From: Thysanoteuthis rhombus
Taxonomy: Eukaryota; Mollusca; Cephalopoda; Oegopsida; Thysanoteuthidae
Direction of reading: 5' to 3'
Length of the DNA: 64,000 bases
Assembly (NCBI GenBank): GCA_963457665.1
Contig: OY735215.1
Location: forward strand, 32,081,900-32,145,899
Part shown: positions 54,545-63,955 of the stretch, one piece after another
Position numbering within the stretch: the stretch's first letter is position 1
How the letters are laid out: each line of letters opens with the position of its first letter
Translations under genes and position numbers: made by a program
The notes under the pieces: generated by a model
The model's database searches: none
Seen by the model: the letters and a program-made list of their open reading frames with translations, nothing else
What the model was told of the DNA's origin: nothing

Positions 54545-55410
54545 CTTACCACTGAGCAAAACAGTCCGGCGAAAAGACAAAGGCTCATCCCCACGTTCTC
54601 ATTTTTGTTTATTCATTGTCCATATCTACGCTATTGTTTCTCAACGCGGACAGTAACACTATTAATAAATGGTTATGCAATCGAACAGTGTAATTATGGA
54701 TGCATTATATCATTTCGAATGGCCTCTTGTAATTACAAGAATGTGTCACCTGGCCTAGACAGCGTAAACAGAATAAATAAAGCGACCAAATAACTACGTC
54801 CGTTGTATGGAGACTGTGATTCGGCCATTTGTCTTTCAGTCAATATGCAGTCGGCCAGAGTAGGCAACCTAAGGGGGCAGTGCAGGGACAGGGCCAGGTT
54901 GTCGTCAGTGTAGCAGAAATGTGTGAGTCAGATTGCACTTGGGTTCTGCCGTTCATCCATGTGGTCTGAAGGTGACCAAACAGTTTGACTGAAACCTAAT
55001 CCCTCGTGCAACCTTTCACAAAAACAGAAACAAGTTCTAATAAAGCAAGAACCCAACAACCAAAATACTAAAGATATTTGAATTATATTTCGATGTGCCT
55101 CCCTCTAATAGGACGACAAACAGTTCAAGAATTAAGAAGAATTAAATACTTTATCAATATTTCATCAATTGATATTGTGTCAAGAACGTGTTTTGCTTTG
55201 TTTTTATTTACAATTGGTGTGTTTCTTACATTACAATGCAAACTAATATTCAACGACAGCGATAAATTAACAGAACATAGTCTTATAGAATAGATTCATA
55301 AGCTTAAAGAAAAATCGATCACATCAGTCTAATAGAAAAGATTAGGCCAGGCAATCAATCGGTAATCAATTCTCGTCTTGGTCGAACAAAGGACACGTTT
55401 CCTTACTTGT
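54545..55410. other. Unassigned stretch
   Basis: No recognised gene. Frames at 54512-54793 and 55078-55293 lack motifs; 54810-55000 is slightly GC-richer. Confidence 0.35.
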
Positions 55411-55411
55411 C

Positions 55412-55475
55412 TGTTCGGATAGTCTAATAGTTAACATCTCTACTTCAAACACAGAAGGTTTCGGGTTCTTTGTTG
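55412..55475 (+). repeat. tRNA-derived SINE head (tRNA-Asp/Glu-like)
   Basis: GGATAGTCTAATAGTTAACATC resembles the D arm of tRNA-Asp/Glu, followed by TACTTCAAACACAGAAGG and TTTCGGGTTCTTTG as the anticodon and T arms. The T-loop is degraded (no GTTCGANTCC match) and the 3' acceptor strand is missing. A pseudogene or SINE head. Confidence 0.5.
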
Positions 55476-55479
55476 ATCA

Positions 55480-56230
55480 AGTTTCATGTCTTCTGCTAAT
55501 CACTTCATTTCACCGAATATGAGTGACGGGTCCTTTGATTGCGCCAGCCATGGCCGTCTTTGATAAAGCCACGTTACTGGATACGTATTACTTTTTTTTT
55601 CAAGTATTTTTCAAATAAAAGCATCGATAATACATTAGAGTTTGAGGTTGCTCTGGCTATGTATCCGTCTAGGCCCAGCTTGGCAGATGTCTATTAAACA
55701 ATTTGGGCGCTTTTCTCCCCTGTGGCCGTGTGCCAGACAAGACTAAACTATCCTAATTTGACACTAAAGTATTAACGATAAGATTTAGTATTCACGATTT
55801 AGTAAATATATATCTTATGTTTTCGATTCGTGGAAAAGACGGATCCATTATAGATCTATAATTTAGGATAAAATGAATTTTATATTCATTTTTTTTCCAG
55901 GTATTTGGATTAACAGAAACAAAAAAGCTTAAAGTCTCTCTCTGAGAATAACGATCATTGGAGAATATCATACGGCCTACTCTCATGTTCAAGAAAGCAA
56001 GTTCAGGGGGACCAAATTCCCAAGAGCAAGTCTGGTGTAAAGTTTAACAGCTTTTTTTTCGGTATTTAAGAAATTGAACGTTAGCTCTCAAGCAAGAATA
56101 ATATTCCATTGTGGTAAAGCAGTTACGCTGGAATATTTGAAAAACGAATAAAGCAAGTATTGAAGAAGAAAGTCTGGGGAGAATGAGAACTAAAAAGAAC
56201 AAGTACAATCTAATGTGAAAGAAAGGAAGA
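55480..56230. other. Unassigned stretch
   Basis: AT-rich; no recognised feature. Confidence 0.4.
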
Positions 56231-56231
56231 G

Positions 56232-56262
<31 letters not shown>

Positions 56263-56340
56263 AACGTTCGGAAAGAAGAACAAAAAAAGGGAGAATGAAG
56301 AGAAAAAGCAAAAATATGAAAGAGAAGGGGGGAAAAAAGA
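56215..56340. repeat. (GAAA)n and GA-rich low complexity
   Basis: Eight or so GAAA units at 56234-56264 within GA-rich DNA. Confidence 0.9.
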
Positions 56341-56539
56341 AAATATAATGTCGGAAAGTCAGGATGGGGAAAAAATCGTCTAATTTGGGCGATTTGAGAT
56401 GAGATGAAGTATTTTTCTATCTATTGATAAAGAATCACTATTATCTCCTGGGACGACGGTCATTGCAAAGGTGGGAGCAGTAACAGTGGCTACCCACCGC
56501 CAACACAACACTAACACATCATTTATCGACCCGACTCTT

Positions 56540-56581
56540 ACACTATTATTATTACTATTATTATTTTGTTGTTGTTGTTAC

Positions 56582-56613
<32 letters not shown>
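56540..56613. repeat. (TTA)n-(TTG)n microsatellite
   Basis: Imperfect TTA then about 15 TTG units; no LINE terminus abuts it. Confidence 0.9.
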
Positions 56614-56614
<1 letters not shown>

Positions 56615-56825
56615 AGAAGAATTCAGTTTATGTAAGTCACCAGCTGGGTCTCAATCAGAAACCTAAGTTTTGTAACCTTGTTAGTTATGATAGACTGGGC
56701 TTTGGAGAGGGAGAAAAAAGGCGAGTGTGGCAGAGCTTTTACATATATGAACTATCTAACACTTTCCTAAACATATTTCAATATATGCATAAAGTGATGT
56801 ATGCTGGGTGTAAAACATAAAATCA

Positions 56826-56828
<3 letters not shown>

Positions 56829-56883
<55 letters not shown>
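56829..56883. repeat. (TTA)n microsatellite at LINE copy C 3' end
   Basis: About 18 TTA units directly abutting the minus-strand LINE terminus. Confidence 0.95.
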
Positions 56884-57627
56884 TGGAATCTCACACCAGT
56901 TGCCTGGTGGTAACCGCTGGAGTTTGAGTGGCAGCAAGTCTCCTCAAGTCTCCAGCCCTCCTCTCCTAGTACTCATAGGTCGCAGTAATTCTGTGATTTA
57001 CAGTTTCACACCGGTTGCTCAGTGGTTATCGCTGAAGGCTGAGTGACAATAAGTCTCCTCAGGTCTTCAGCTAACGTCTCCTCTCTCTTTCACCTATCAT
57101 GTCAGGGCTACAATTCTTTGCAGTCCTTATATCTCCAGAACCTTCCTCAGTATCCGTGCAGTTCCCAGTAGTGCTGTGGTCTGTACGGTCTCAATCCTTC
57201 CCCTAATCCCGATCTCCTCCAGTCTCTCCCTCAGCGTTTTGGGGACAGTTCCTAGTGCGCCCACTATGACCGGTACTACCCTGGTTTTCATGTTCCACAT
57301 CTTCCTTAATTCTCTTGCTAGGTCCTGGTATTTTTCCCGTTTTTCACTCTCCTTCTTTCTTACTCTATGGTCTGCAGGCACAGCAACGTCTACTATTTGG
57401 CAGGCCTTCCTTTTTTTGTCTACTATTACCAAGTCCGGTCTTCTTGCCTGGATGAGGTGGTCAGTTTGGATGTCAAAGTCCCAGAGTAGTTTGTGGTTGT
57501 CATTCTCCAAAACTGCCTCTGGCTTGTGCTGATACCACTTTTCTACATGGTTGAATCCCATTTGTTTGCTTAGTTCCCAGTGTATCATCGTTGCTACTCT
57601 ATCGTGTCTATGCTTATACTCCTTCTG
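56884..57627 (-). mobile_element. (TAA)n-associated LINE with restriction-like endonuclease, copy C
   Basis: The minus frame 57127-57705 has about 165 real residues after its poly-Asn microsatellite start. From 57627: KEYKHRHDRVATMIHWELSK (the HRHD part of a CCHC-like region), then VEKWYQHKPEAVLENDNHKL and LLWDFDIQTDHLIQARRPDL. The core is RRPDLVIVDKKRKACQIVDV, giving R-PD-x14-D, the PD-(D/E)XK-type endonuclease motif of R2/R4-type LINEs. YQDLARELRKMWNMK, VVPVIVGALGTVPKTL and ALLGTARILRKVLEI follow. The 3' UTR is 56884-57126. It is open across the surviving part but 5'-truncated before the reverse transcriptase, so not autonomous. By domain and by TAA repeats on both sides I favour the R4/Dong clade. 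Confidence 0.8.

Positions 57628-57698
<71 letters not shown>
57628..57698. repeat. (TTA)n microsatellite between two LINE copies
   Basis: About 23 TTA units. It is at once the 5' flank of copy C and the 3' tail of copy D. Confidence 0.95.
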
Positions 57699-57700
<2 letters not shown>

Positions 57701-58260
57701 CTCACACCAGTTGCCTGGTGGTAACCGCTGGAGTTTGAGTGACAGCAAGTCTCCTCAAGTCTCCAGCCCTCCTCTCCTAGTACTCATAGGTCGCAGTAAT
57801 TCTACGATTTACAGTTTCACACCGGTTGCCCAGTGGTTATCGCTGAAGGCTGAGTGACAATAAGTCTCCTCAGGTCCTCAGCTAACGTCTCCTCCCTCTT
57901 TCGCATATCATGACAGAGCTACAATTCGTTGCAGTACTTATATCTCTAGCACCTTCCTCAGTATCCGTGCAGTTCCAAGTAGAGCTGTGGTATGTATGGT
58001 CTCTATCCTCCCCCTAATCCCGATCTCCTCCAGTCTCTCCCTCAGCGTTTTGGGGACAGTTCCTAGTGCGCCCACTATGACCGGTACTACCCTGGTTTTC
58101 ATGTTCCACATCTTCCTTAACTCCCTTGCTAGGTCCTGGTATTTTTCCCTTTTTTCACCCTCCTTCTTTTTTACTCTATGGTCTGCAGGTACAGCAACGT
58201 CTACTATTTGGCAGGCCTTCCTTTTTTTGTCTACTATTACTAAGTCCGGCCTTCTTGTTG
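57699..58260 (-). mobile_element. (TAA)n-associated LINE, copy D
   Basis: Nearly identical in layout to copy C, with high nucleotide similarity from the 3' terminus (57699) to RRPDLVIVDKKRKACQIVDV at about 58250. The minus frame 57938-58273 stays open through the endonuclease core and VIVGALGTVPKTLRERL. It is truncated upstream of the PD motif, where it joins another fragment of the same domain. Confidence 0.8.
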
Positions 58261-58427
58261 GAATATTCCACATCTTCTTCAGTTCTCTTGCCAGATCTTG
58301 GTATTTTCCCAGTGTTTCACCCTCCCTCCGCTTTACTGCTATGGTCTGCTGGCACAGCCTCGTCTATTATTTGGCAGGTTTTCCTTTTCTGGTCTACAAT
58401 TACCAGGTTCGGTCTTAGTTTACAATA
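58261..58427 (-). pseudogene. Second fragment of the same endonuclease domain (copy E)
   Basis: Minus strand, across frames: PNLVIVDQKRKTCQIIDEAV at about 58410, VPADHSSKAEG, then LGKYQDLARELKKMWNIPT ending at 58261. This is the same 165-bp segment as in copy D but clearly diverged, from another subfamily. The PD site reads PN here, so the catalytic Asp is lost. It is joined directly to copy D at the MWN..T|R position. Confidence 0.7.
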
Positions 58428-58429
58428 GT

Positions 58430-58755
58430 TGATCATTTGTTGGACCACTTCTTTTTCAAAACCTTTTTTAATTTTATCTCGTCTTTAAAACACTCCCAGT
58501 TTCTTGTAGGCCCCAAATAGGCTCCGAATATGTTTTTTTTTTCAATAAGTAGCTTATACAACGTAATTATACTTGATTTATATAATACATTTCATCCTGA
58601 CAAATGCATGTATCTCATTCACACATGTCACATGTTAAATTGTCAGATCAATGAATATATGATAAATCTAGAGATTGAGACACACACGCATTCACACATA
58701 AATGCATGGCAAGACATTTACATAATTGTATCTATGCACTTATCTACCCAACACA
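58430..58755. other. Unassigned spacer
   Basis: AT-rich; no recognised feature. Confidence 0.4.

Positions 58756-58759
<4 letters not shown>

Positions 58760-58822
<63 letters not shown>
58760..58822. repeat. (TA)n microsatellite
   Basis: About 31 TA units. Confidence 0.95.
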
Positions 58823-58827
<5 letters not shown>

Positions 58828-58872
58828 ATAAGAACAATGAATGTTTATCAATCTATTTTTTGTTTTATTGAT

Positions 58873-59630
58873 TCCCAAACAGCTGCACCCTGTGGGCTGA
58901 GAATTCGTGTACAATGGTAATTTGACCTCAAGATAAACATAGCATTGATTGCGATGATTTCTGGTGACCTCTAAAAGTCAGTATAGGGTCAGGTAAATTT
59001 AGGCATTTTTACATCTGAGAGAAACAAGTAGTTCTACCACCAGATTCACACATTACCCCCCCCCTTACCCGAGGTGGGAGTATGCATAAGTTCCCCTCTC
59101 CCACACCCCTTACTTGATTTTATAAAATCTCTATAAAATGTAATTTGATTTTCTGTGTTGTTATGGTTTGATCACTAACACGCGTTTCCTTCATCAATTT
59201 TATGTATTCTCTCTCTATAAATATCATTTAGTTTCATGTTTTGTTATGTTTGAGAGTTTTTTGTTTACTGGTCTGCTTAGAGGAGATGTGCTAACAAGAC
59301 TCCATTAATTGGGTTCACGAAAAAATCTAACGTACAGAAAAGCAAATTATATTTTATAGAGATTTCATTACATGCAATGAATGCTGTGCCCACCCTAAAG
59401 GGATAACTCGTGCGAATGTGAGGATAATTTACTCGTCTCCCTCAAAATTGAAATCGCTAAATTTAAAAAAAATAACTTATATCCCTAATATTTGAAAACG
59501 CCCAAATTGTCTTCACACTAAATTAACTGTTACAGGTCGCAAGAGGTCAACGCCATCTTTTGTATATTCGTCCAAGAGTCAAGTTACTTTTGCACACAAT
59601 CTTTCAGCCTGTAGGGTGAAGTGTTTGGGG
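58873..59630. repeat. Opposed pair of satellite-family arms
   Basis: Left arm 58873-59030 (CAGCTGCACCCTGTGGGCTG, GTAATTTGACCTCAAGATAA, TGATTTCTGGTGACCTCTAA) is the satellite monomer in plus orientation. Right arm about 59485-59630 (CTTTCAGCCTGTAGGGTGAA, CAAGTTACTTTTGCACAC) is a monomer in minus orientation. Together they form a 760-bp structure with about 150-bp inverted ends and an unrelated middle containing C runs at 59058. It could be a foldback element or two chance-opposed fragments. Confidence 0.6.
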
Positions 59631-59639
59631 GGCCTATAA

Positions 59640-60145
59640 AACGTTAAGAAAGGAAGAAAAAAACATGAACACATACATACATATATATGTGTATTAGATG
59701 TCGAGATTATTTGAGCAAACGGGTGTTTTGCTTGTATGTCTTTCTTTTTTTACGAGCTAAAAACGGGAACTTGTAAAGGAAGAACCAAATTTTATTTCAA
59801 TCAGCACAACAAGTTGTACATTTTGGTATGTTTTGTGGTTCTGAATGCTATATTACAGGAAAAATTTCAAGATATTTAAAGAATAATTTCAAAATTAAAT
59901 TAAATTGTTAGAGGAATTAAATCGAGTATTGTCGTCTGTCCTGCTGAAATTCTTATTCTGAATTTACCAAGGAGATTGGAAAGGCAAACTAACATTGTTT
60001 TTTGAAGAGTTGCTTTAAACTAAACCAATGCCTACACGGAAACGATGCAATCATAGGCAAGAACAAACAGGGTTTGTGCTCGTTTTAAAAATTATGAATA
60101 TTACTGTGTATGTGTTATATCAGTGTGTGTGGATGTATGTACGTG
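59640..60145. other. Unassigned stretch
   Basis: AT-rich; no recognised feature. Confidence 0.4.
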
Positions 60146-60154
60146 TGTGAGTGT

Positions 60155-60197
60155 TTGGGTATATGTGTGTGTGTGTGCGTGCGTGCGTGTGTGTGTT

Positions 60198-60232
<35 letters not shown>
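60155..60232. repeat. (GT)n-(GA)n microsatellite
   Basis: GT units to about 60207 then GA units. Confidence 0.95.
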
Positions 60233-60489
60233 TGGATAGAGCTTTGACGAAAATGCGTTACCCTAAAGCAAAGATTGCTTGGTGTATCGATGGGACGATT
60301 GAAGGGGTCAATAAATGTCTCAGGGTCAAAAGGGGATCGATAACTTTAGGGTGGGGTCTATTGAACTTTCGGGGTCAAAAGCTGACACTCACATAAGAAA
60401 TAAAAATGCATAAAATGCAAGTAACGGTTTCGCATTCATGATTTATATATAACCATTTTGTGTCTATTTTATATTCTTTTATAAACAAA

Positions 60490-60970
60490 ACTAAACTCGC
60501 CATCACAGTTAATAATCGAACAACCATAGCATCAAATTTTGAAGTCATGAAAGAAAAATTCCATCAAAGAATAAATATGGTCAGAATAGATTCTACTTAT
60601 GACATCTCTGGCACTGGAAAACATATAAAATTGAGTAAAATCGTCTAGATTCAGGAGAATCTAGATGTTATTAATAAACCCGTCAGTATAAGGAGCCAAA
60701 GAAGCTGAAAAAGATTTTTCTCCAAAAATGAAAAAAATTTCTTTAGAAAGGGTCTTATGTGGTACCAATGCCTATGTGGACAAAACAGTATGGCCAGGAG
60801 TAATTGAGCACTGAAACAAATTATTAAAGCAGTCAGAATAAGAAACCCTAAAAGTCAAAAAAGCTTTTTCTTTTTCAAATTTAGAAGGGATCTGATCTAC
60901 TGTGGAACTGATGCCAATAGTCAAGACTGTAGACAAAACAGTATGGCCAGGAGTGGTGGAGCAAAGAAAT
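60490..60970 (+). repeat. Dispersed repeat family F, copies 3 and 4
   Basis: 60495-60630 (AAACTCGCCATCACAGTTAA, ATATGGTCAGAATAGATTC) and 60650-60800 (ATTAATAAACCCGTCAGTAT, GACAAAACAGTATGGCCAGG) match family F at 41.25-41.6 kb. 60818-60970 repeats the second half, again ending GACAAAACAGTATGGCCAGG. So the 3' half is tandemly duplicated here with a period of about 170 bp. Confidence 0.65.
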
Positions 60971-61139
60971 CCTGACGCATTAACACACACACATAAAAAA
61001 GGATAGAATCCTTCGCCATCTTTGATTGTTCAGTACCATTTTGATTTGGTTTTCAATAAATGTGCTATACGGATTGACTTATAACAATTATGGTATCAGT
61101 TGATAAATTTGGTACGTTTTCAGAAGATTTGGAATTTTT

Positions 61140-61254
61140 CGGCTGTGGCGTTGGCATGTTTGATAAGTGTCTTTTGGCAGCCAAGCCCCGGGGTCGATGA
61201 GGGATCAAGTACTCCATGAAGGGGTCACTGGTCCAATAAGTCTGGCGACCCCTG
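61140..61254 (-). mobile_element. hAT-like terminus
   Basis: On the minus strand 61254 begins CAGGGGTCGCCAGACTTATT, a typical hAT terminal inverted repeat, followed by GGACCAGTGACCCCTTCATG. The other terminus was not found. 61255-61262 (CCCTAGAT) would be the flanking duplication if a partner exists. Confidence 0.5.
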
Positions 61255-61259
61255 CCCTA

Positions 61260-61700
61260 GATCGTTTCCGTAGTGCGATTCTAATCACCCAAATCAAATC
61301 TGAAAAGAGGCTTTTCAATGTCGTCATATTACCTCCAAATAGAACGATGATAGAGAAGGGAATATTAGTATTGATGGCGTTTCGATCAACTTGCTTGATA
61401 TTCAGAGCATGAACGTTTACAGCATGGATGTGAGTTGGTTAATACCTCTGTTATATTTAGATATGTTACAATCTGTACTTTATCGGTTTGGGACTCCTAT
61501 TTTTTGAGAGCGAGTTATGCATGTATTGTTTCATAGAGGCTGGCTGAAAAAGTTATCCGGGAATGGGATGTTAGTGGACACTAAACAAAGTAAGAATAAC
61601 GAACAGAGGAAAGAAAGAAAAAGAGGGGAATGTAGAAAAGAAACAGAGGAAGAAAATTTGTGGATGTTTGTAAGCTTCTTTATTGAAGACCTATACTGAA
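61260..61700. other. Unassigned stretch
   Basis: AT-rich; no recognised gene. Confidence 0.4.
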
Positions 61701-61703
61701 CCT

Positions 61704-61754
61704 CCACATCTCTCTCTTTCTTTCTCTCTCTCTGTATCTTTCTTTGACCCCTCC

Positions 61755-61800
<46 letters not shown>
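61704..61800. repeat. (CT)n microsatellite
   Basis: Imperfect CT/CTTT units. Confidence 0.95.
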
Positions 61801-61809
61801 ATACATATA

Positions 61810-62530
61810 TGTATATGGTGGAGAGAGAATATATACCTATAATGGAGTAAGGATTCGCAGCACAAACACGTTCATGTTACTGTCTTGTTGGGGCTTCTTT
61901 AGGCAAATAATTCGGTTTATTTTAGATTCCAGTTCAGGACATATGGGGGCATTTTTCGAGCTGGTAGGATCTTTTATTCTATTTATATGTTTTTGTTTAA
62001 TGGTTGGCCATTGCTTGCTGTATTTTGTTTTTTTCATTTAATGGGGATATTATGTCTGTTGGTGGTTATAAGTTACAAGCCAGGAGGGTATGGTGCAGGA
62101 ATTTTCATTATCAGTTTGTGTTTGCTCTATCAGTCTTTCTTTGGTATGTTTACTCTCTGAGCGTATTTCAATCTCACTTATATCTGTTTCCCAATGTTAG
62201 AAATCCTTTTATATGACTTTAGTTGTTAATTTGGTTATTTCGGCTTCGGTCTGTTTCCTCATATCCAAGATAATTATGGTGATTGGATTGTTCTTTAAGG
62301 TGGCTATGTGAATGATATATCTCTGGTGGTTATTTTAGTATATCTATACATGGGATATCATTTATCGGATATTGTATTATATCATATTGTATCTCTGATT
62401 TTTATTAAATGATATACACATAGATAGAGAGTGATATGTGAGCGTATCTACTCTTGTATTGATTATCTTATATTCAAGTATGTCTCTGCAGCTTTACCAC
62501 AAATTGTCAATTGTAACTATCTTCATTATT
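61810..62530. other. Unassigned stretch
   Basis: AT- and GT-rich DNA; frames of 66-70 residues without motifs. Confidence 0.4.
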
Positions 62531-62534
62531 TCAA

Positions 62535-62885
62535 GGGTGTTTTGTCGTGAGGTAATGGTTAGCAAACTGGTCTCACTGATCTATTACAACCGTTAAGTGA
62601 AATCAATCATCACTGGTCGCGCATAATGGTGGCCTTGTTTCAAAACTAAATAGTGTTACTGCACGTCTGTGAGTGGTACAACATCATGTTTTTAAGTATA
62701 TATATTTATGTTGAGCAACTAATTAGGATTGAACATGCTTCGATAGTGATGGTCTGCGAGACCAACCTGCTCACCACAACTCCACGATCGCCTTTCGTTG
62801 CTCTTGGGTTAGTGAGCTCGTCATGCAGACCAATTTGTTAGCGTACTGCGTTCGATTACCACAGTATGCCCAACTACGTTACCTC
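62535..62885. repeat. Three tRNA-derived SINE heads, mixed orientation
   Basis: Plus: GAGGTAATGGTTAGCAAAC with GTGAAATCAATCATC (62548-62610). Minus: GTTGTGGTGAGCAGGTTGG with GCATGTTCAATCCTAATTAG (62700-62790). Plus: GGGTTAGTGAGCTCGTCATG with CTGCGTTCGATTACC (62805-62860). A-box and B-box spacing is tRNA-like; none folds fully. Confidence 0.6.
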
Positions 62886-62889
62886 CATG

Positions 62890-63305
62890 CCAGACTGGGC
62901 AATATATATTTTTTTCCATGTCGTTAACCGTTCAGCCACTCCACACCTATCTATTATTTTACAGGCACATTTGGAAATAAAGACGTACATACATATATAG
63001 ATTAATACGTACATGCGTATCATTCACACAGATACTCACCCTTAAAAATACTTAAAATTTTTCCTGTCTGTAGAAAAACTCCCACACAGTAAGAAACCCA
63101 CCTCCGAACACTTATTCATAGAAAACTTCTACACATACACCAATACCCCAACGAGACACATAAGTCATTTTCTTTCCCCCGTCGCAACACCCCCTCCGTC
63201 TCCACATACGAATTCCTAAGCCTCTTTTCTATTCGGGGTGGAAAAAATTCATTCTAGCCTCTTTTTAGGGTGTAAGCAGAAGATATTTACTTATGTAAAT
63301 TGTAA
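62890..63305. other. Unassigned stretch
   Basis: AT-rich, with C-rich patches at about 63080-63190; no gene recognised. Confidence 0.4.
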
Positions 63306-63308
63306 GTT

Positions 63309-63405
63309 CTAGCAGGGTTCCCGGCATTGCCCGGGTGGAAAATAACTGCACATTTGACAATATAAAACGTGTTCTCCAATATAAGGTCGATGCAGAAATG
63401 ATTGC
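63309..63405 (-). mobile_element. Helitron-like 3' end, copy 2
   Basis: Minus strand: a block beginning GAACACGTTTTATATTGTC, then GTTATTTTCCACCCGGGC, a hairpin CCCGG-GCAATG-CCGGG (arms 63331-63335 and 63320-63324), then CTAG ending at 63309. The preceding 80 bases match copy 1 at 21.5 kb. The host base after CTAG is A rather than the usual T. Confidence 0.6.
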
Positions 63406-63424
63406 AATTTTTCGCCATCAACCT

Positions 63425-63955
63425 TAAAGCAATATATCTAATCTGAGCTTTTGTGCTTTTCCAATTTGATACAAATGCCAAACAACTGTTGAATGGTCAA
63501 CTTCTAGTTCCTGTGCAACCTCTCGTGTTGTTTTACGTGGATCCGCTTCAATAATGGCCCTCAATTAGATATCGTCAATCACAACAGGATGTCCTCGTCT
63601 TCAAGGTCCTCGTCTCCATTTCGAAATTTTTAGAACCAATGTTGAGCTGTACGTTCATTGACGGTCCCCTGGCAAAATGTTTGGTTGATATTGCGAGCAG
63701 TTTCCGTTGAGTCACGTCCATTTTTTGAATTCATACAACGAAATTGATCGAATTTGCTTTTTTGCTTCTTTGATTAGACAGCCTCGAATAATCCAGAATG
63801 AATAATGAAAAGAAACCGTTCAGCTTGAATAAATGGAGCAAAATTTACACCTTAAAATTTTCCATGAACGTTGTTGAATAATACTTAATCCCAAAATAAG
63901 CATCACATCTTAAAATAACAAAAACCACAACTATTTTTTGCACCAGCCAAATATA
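63425..63955 (-). pseudogene. Mariner-like element, terminus and helix-turn-helix region
   Basis: The minus strand starts near 63952 with GGCTGGTGCAAAAAATAGTT then GTGGTTTTTGTTATTTTAAG, closely resembling the TTAGGTTGGTGCAAAAGTAA terminus of Hsmar1/cecropia-type mariners. Then, across frames: NINQTFCQGTVNERTAQHW at about 63690, KFRNGDEDLEDEDILL-type linker at about 63620, AIIEADPRKTTREVAQELEV at about 63555, DHSTVVWHLYQIGKAQKL ending at about 63430. This is the paired-like DNA-binding half of the transposase. The catalytic half is absent, replaced by the Helitron-like end. Confidence 0.8.
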
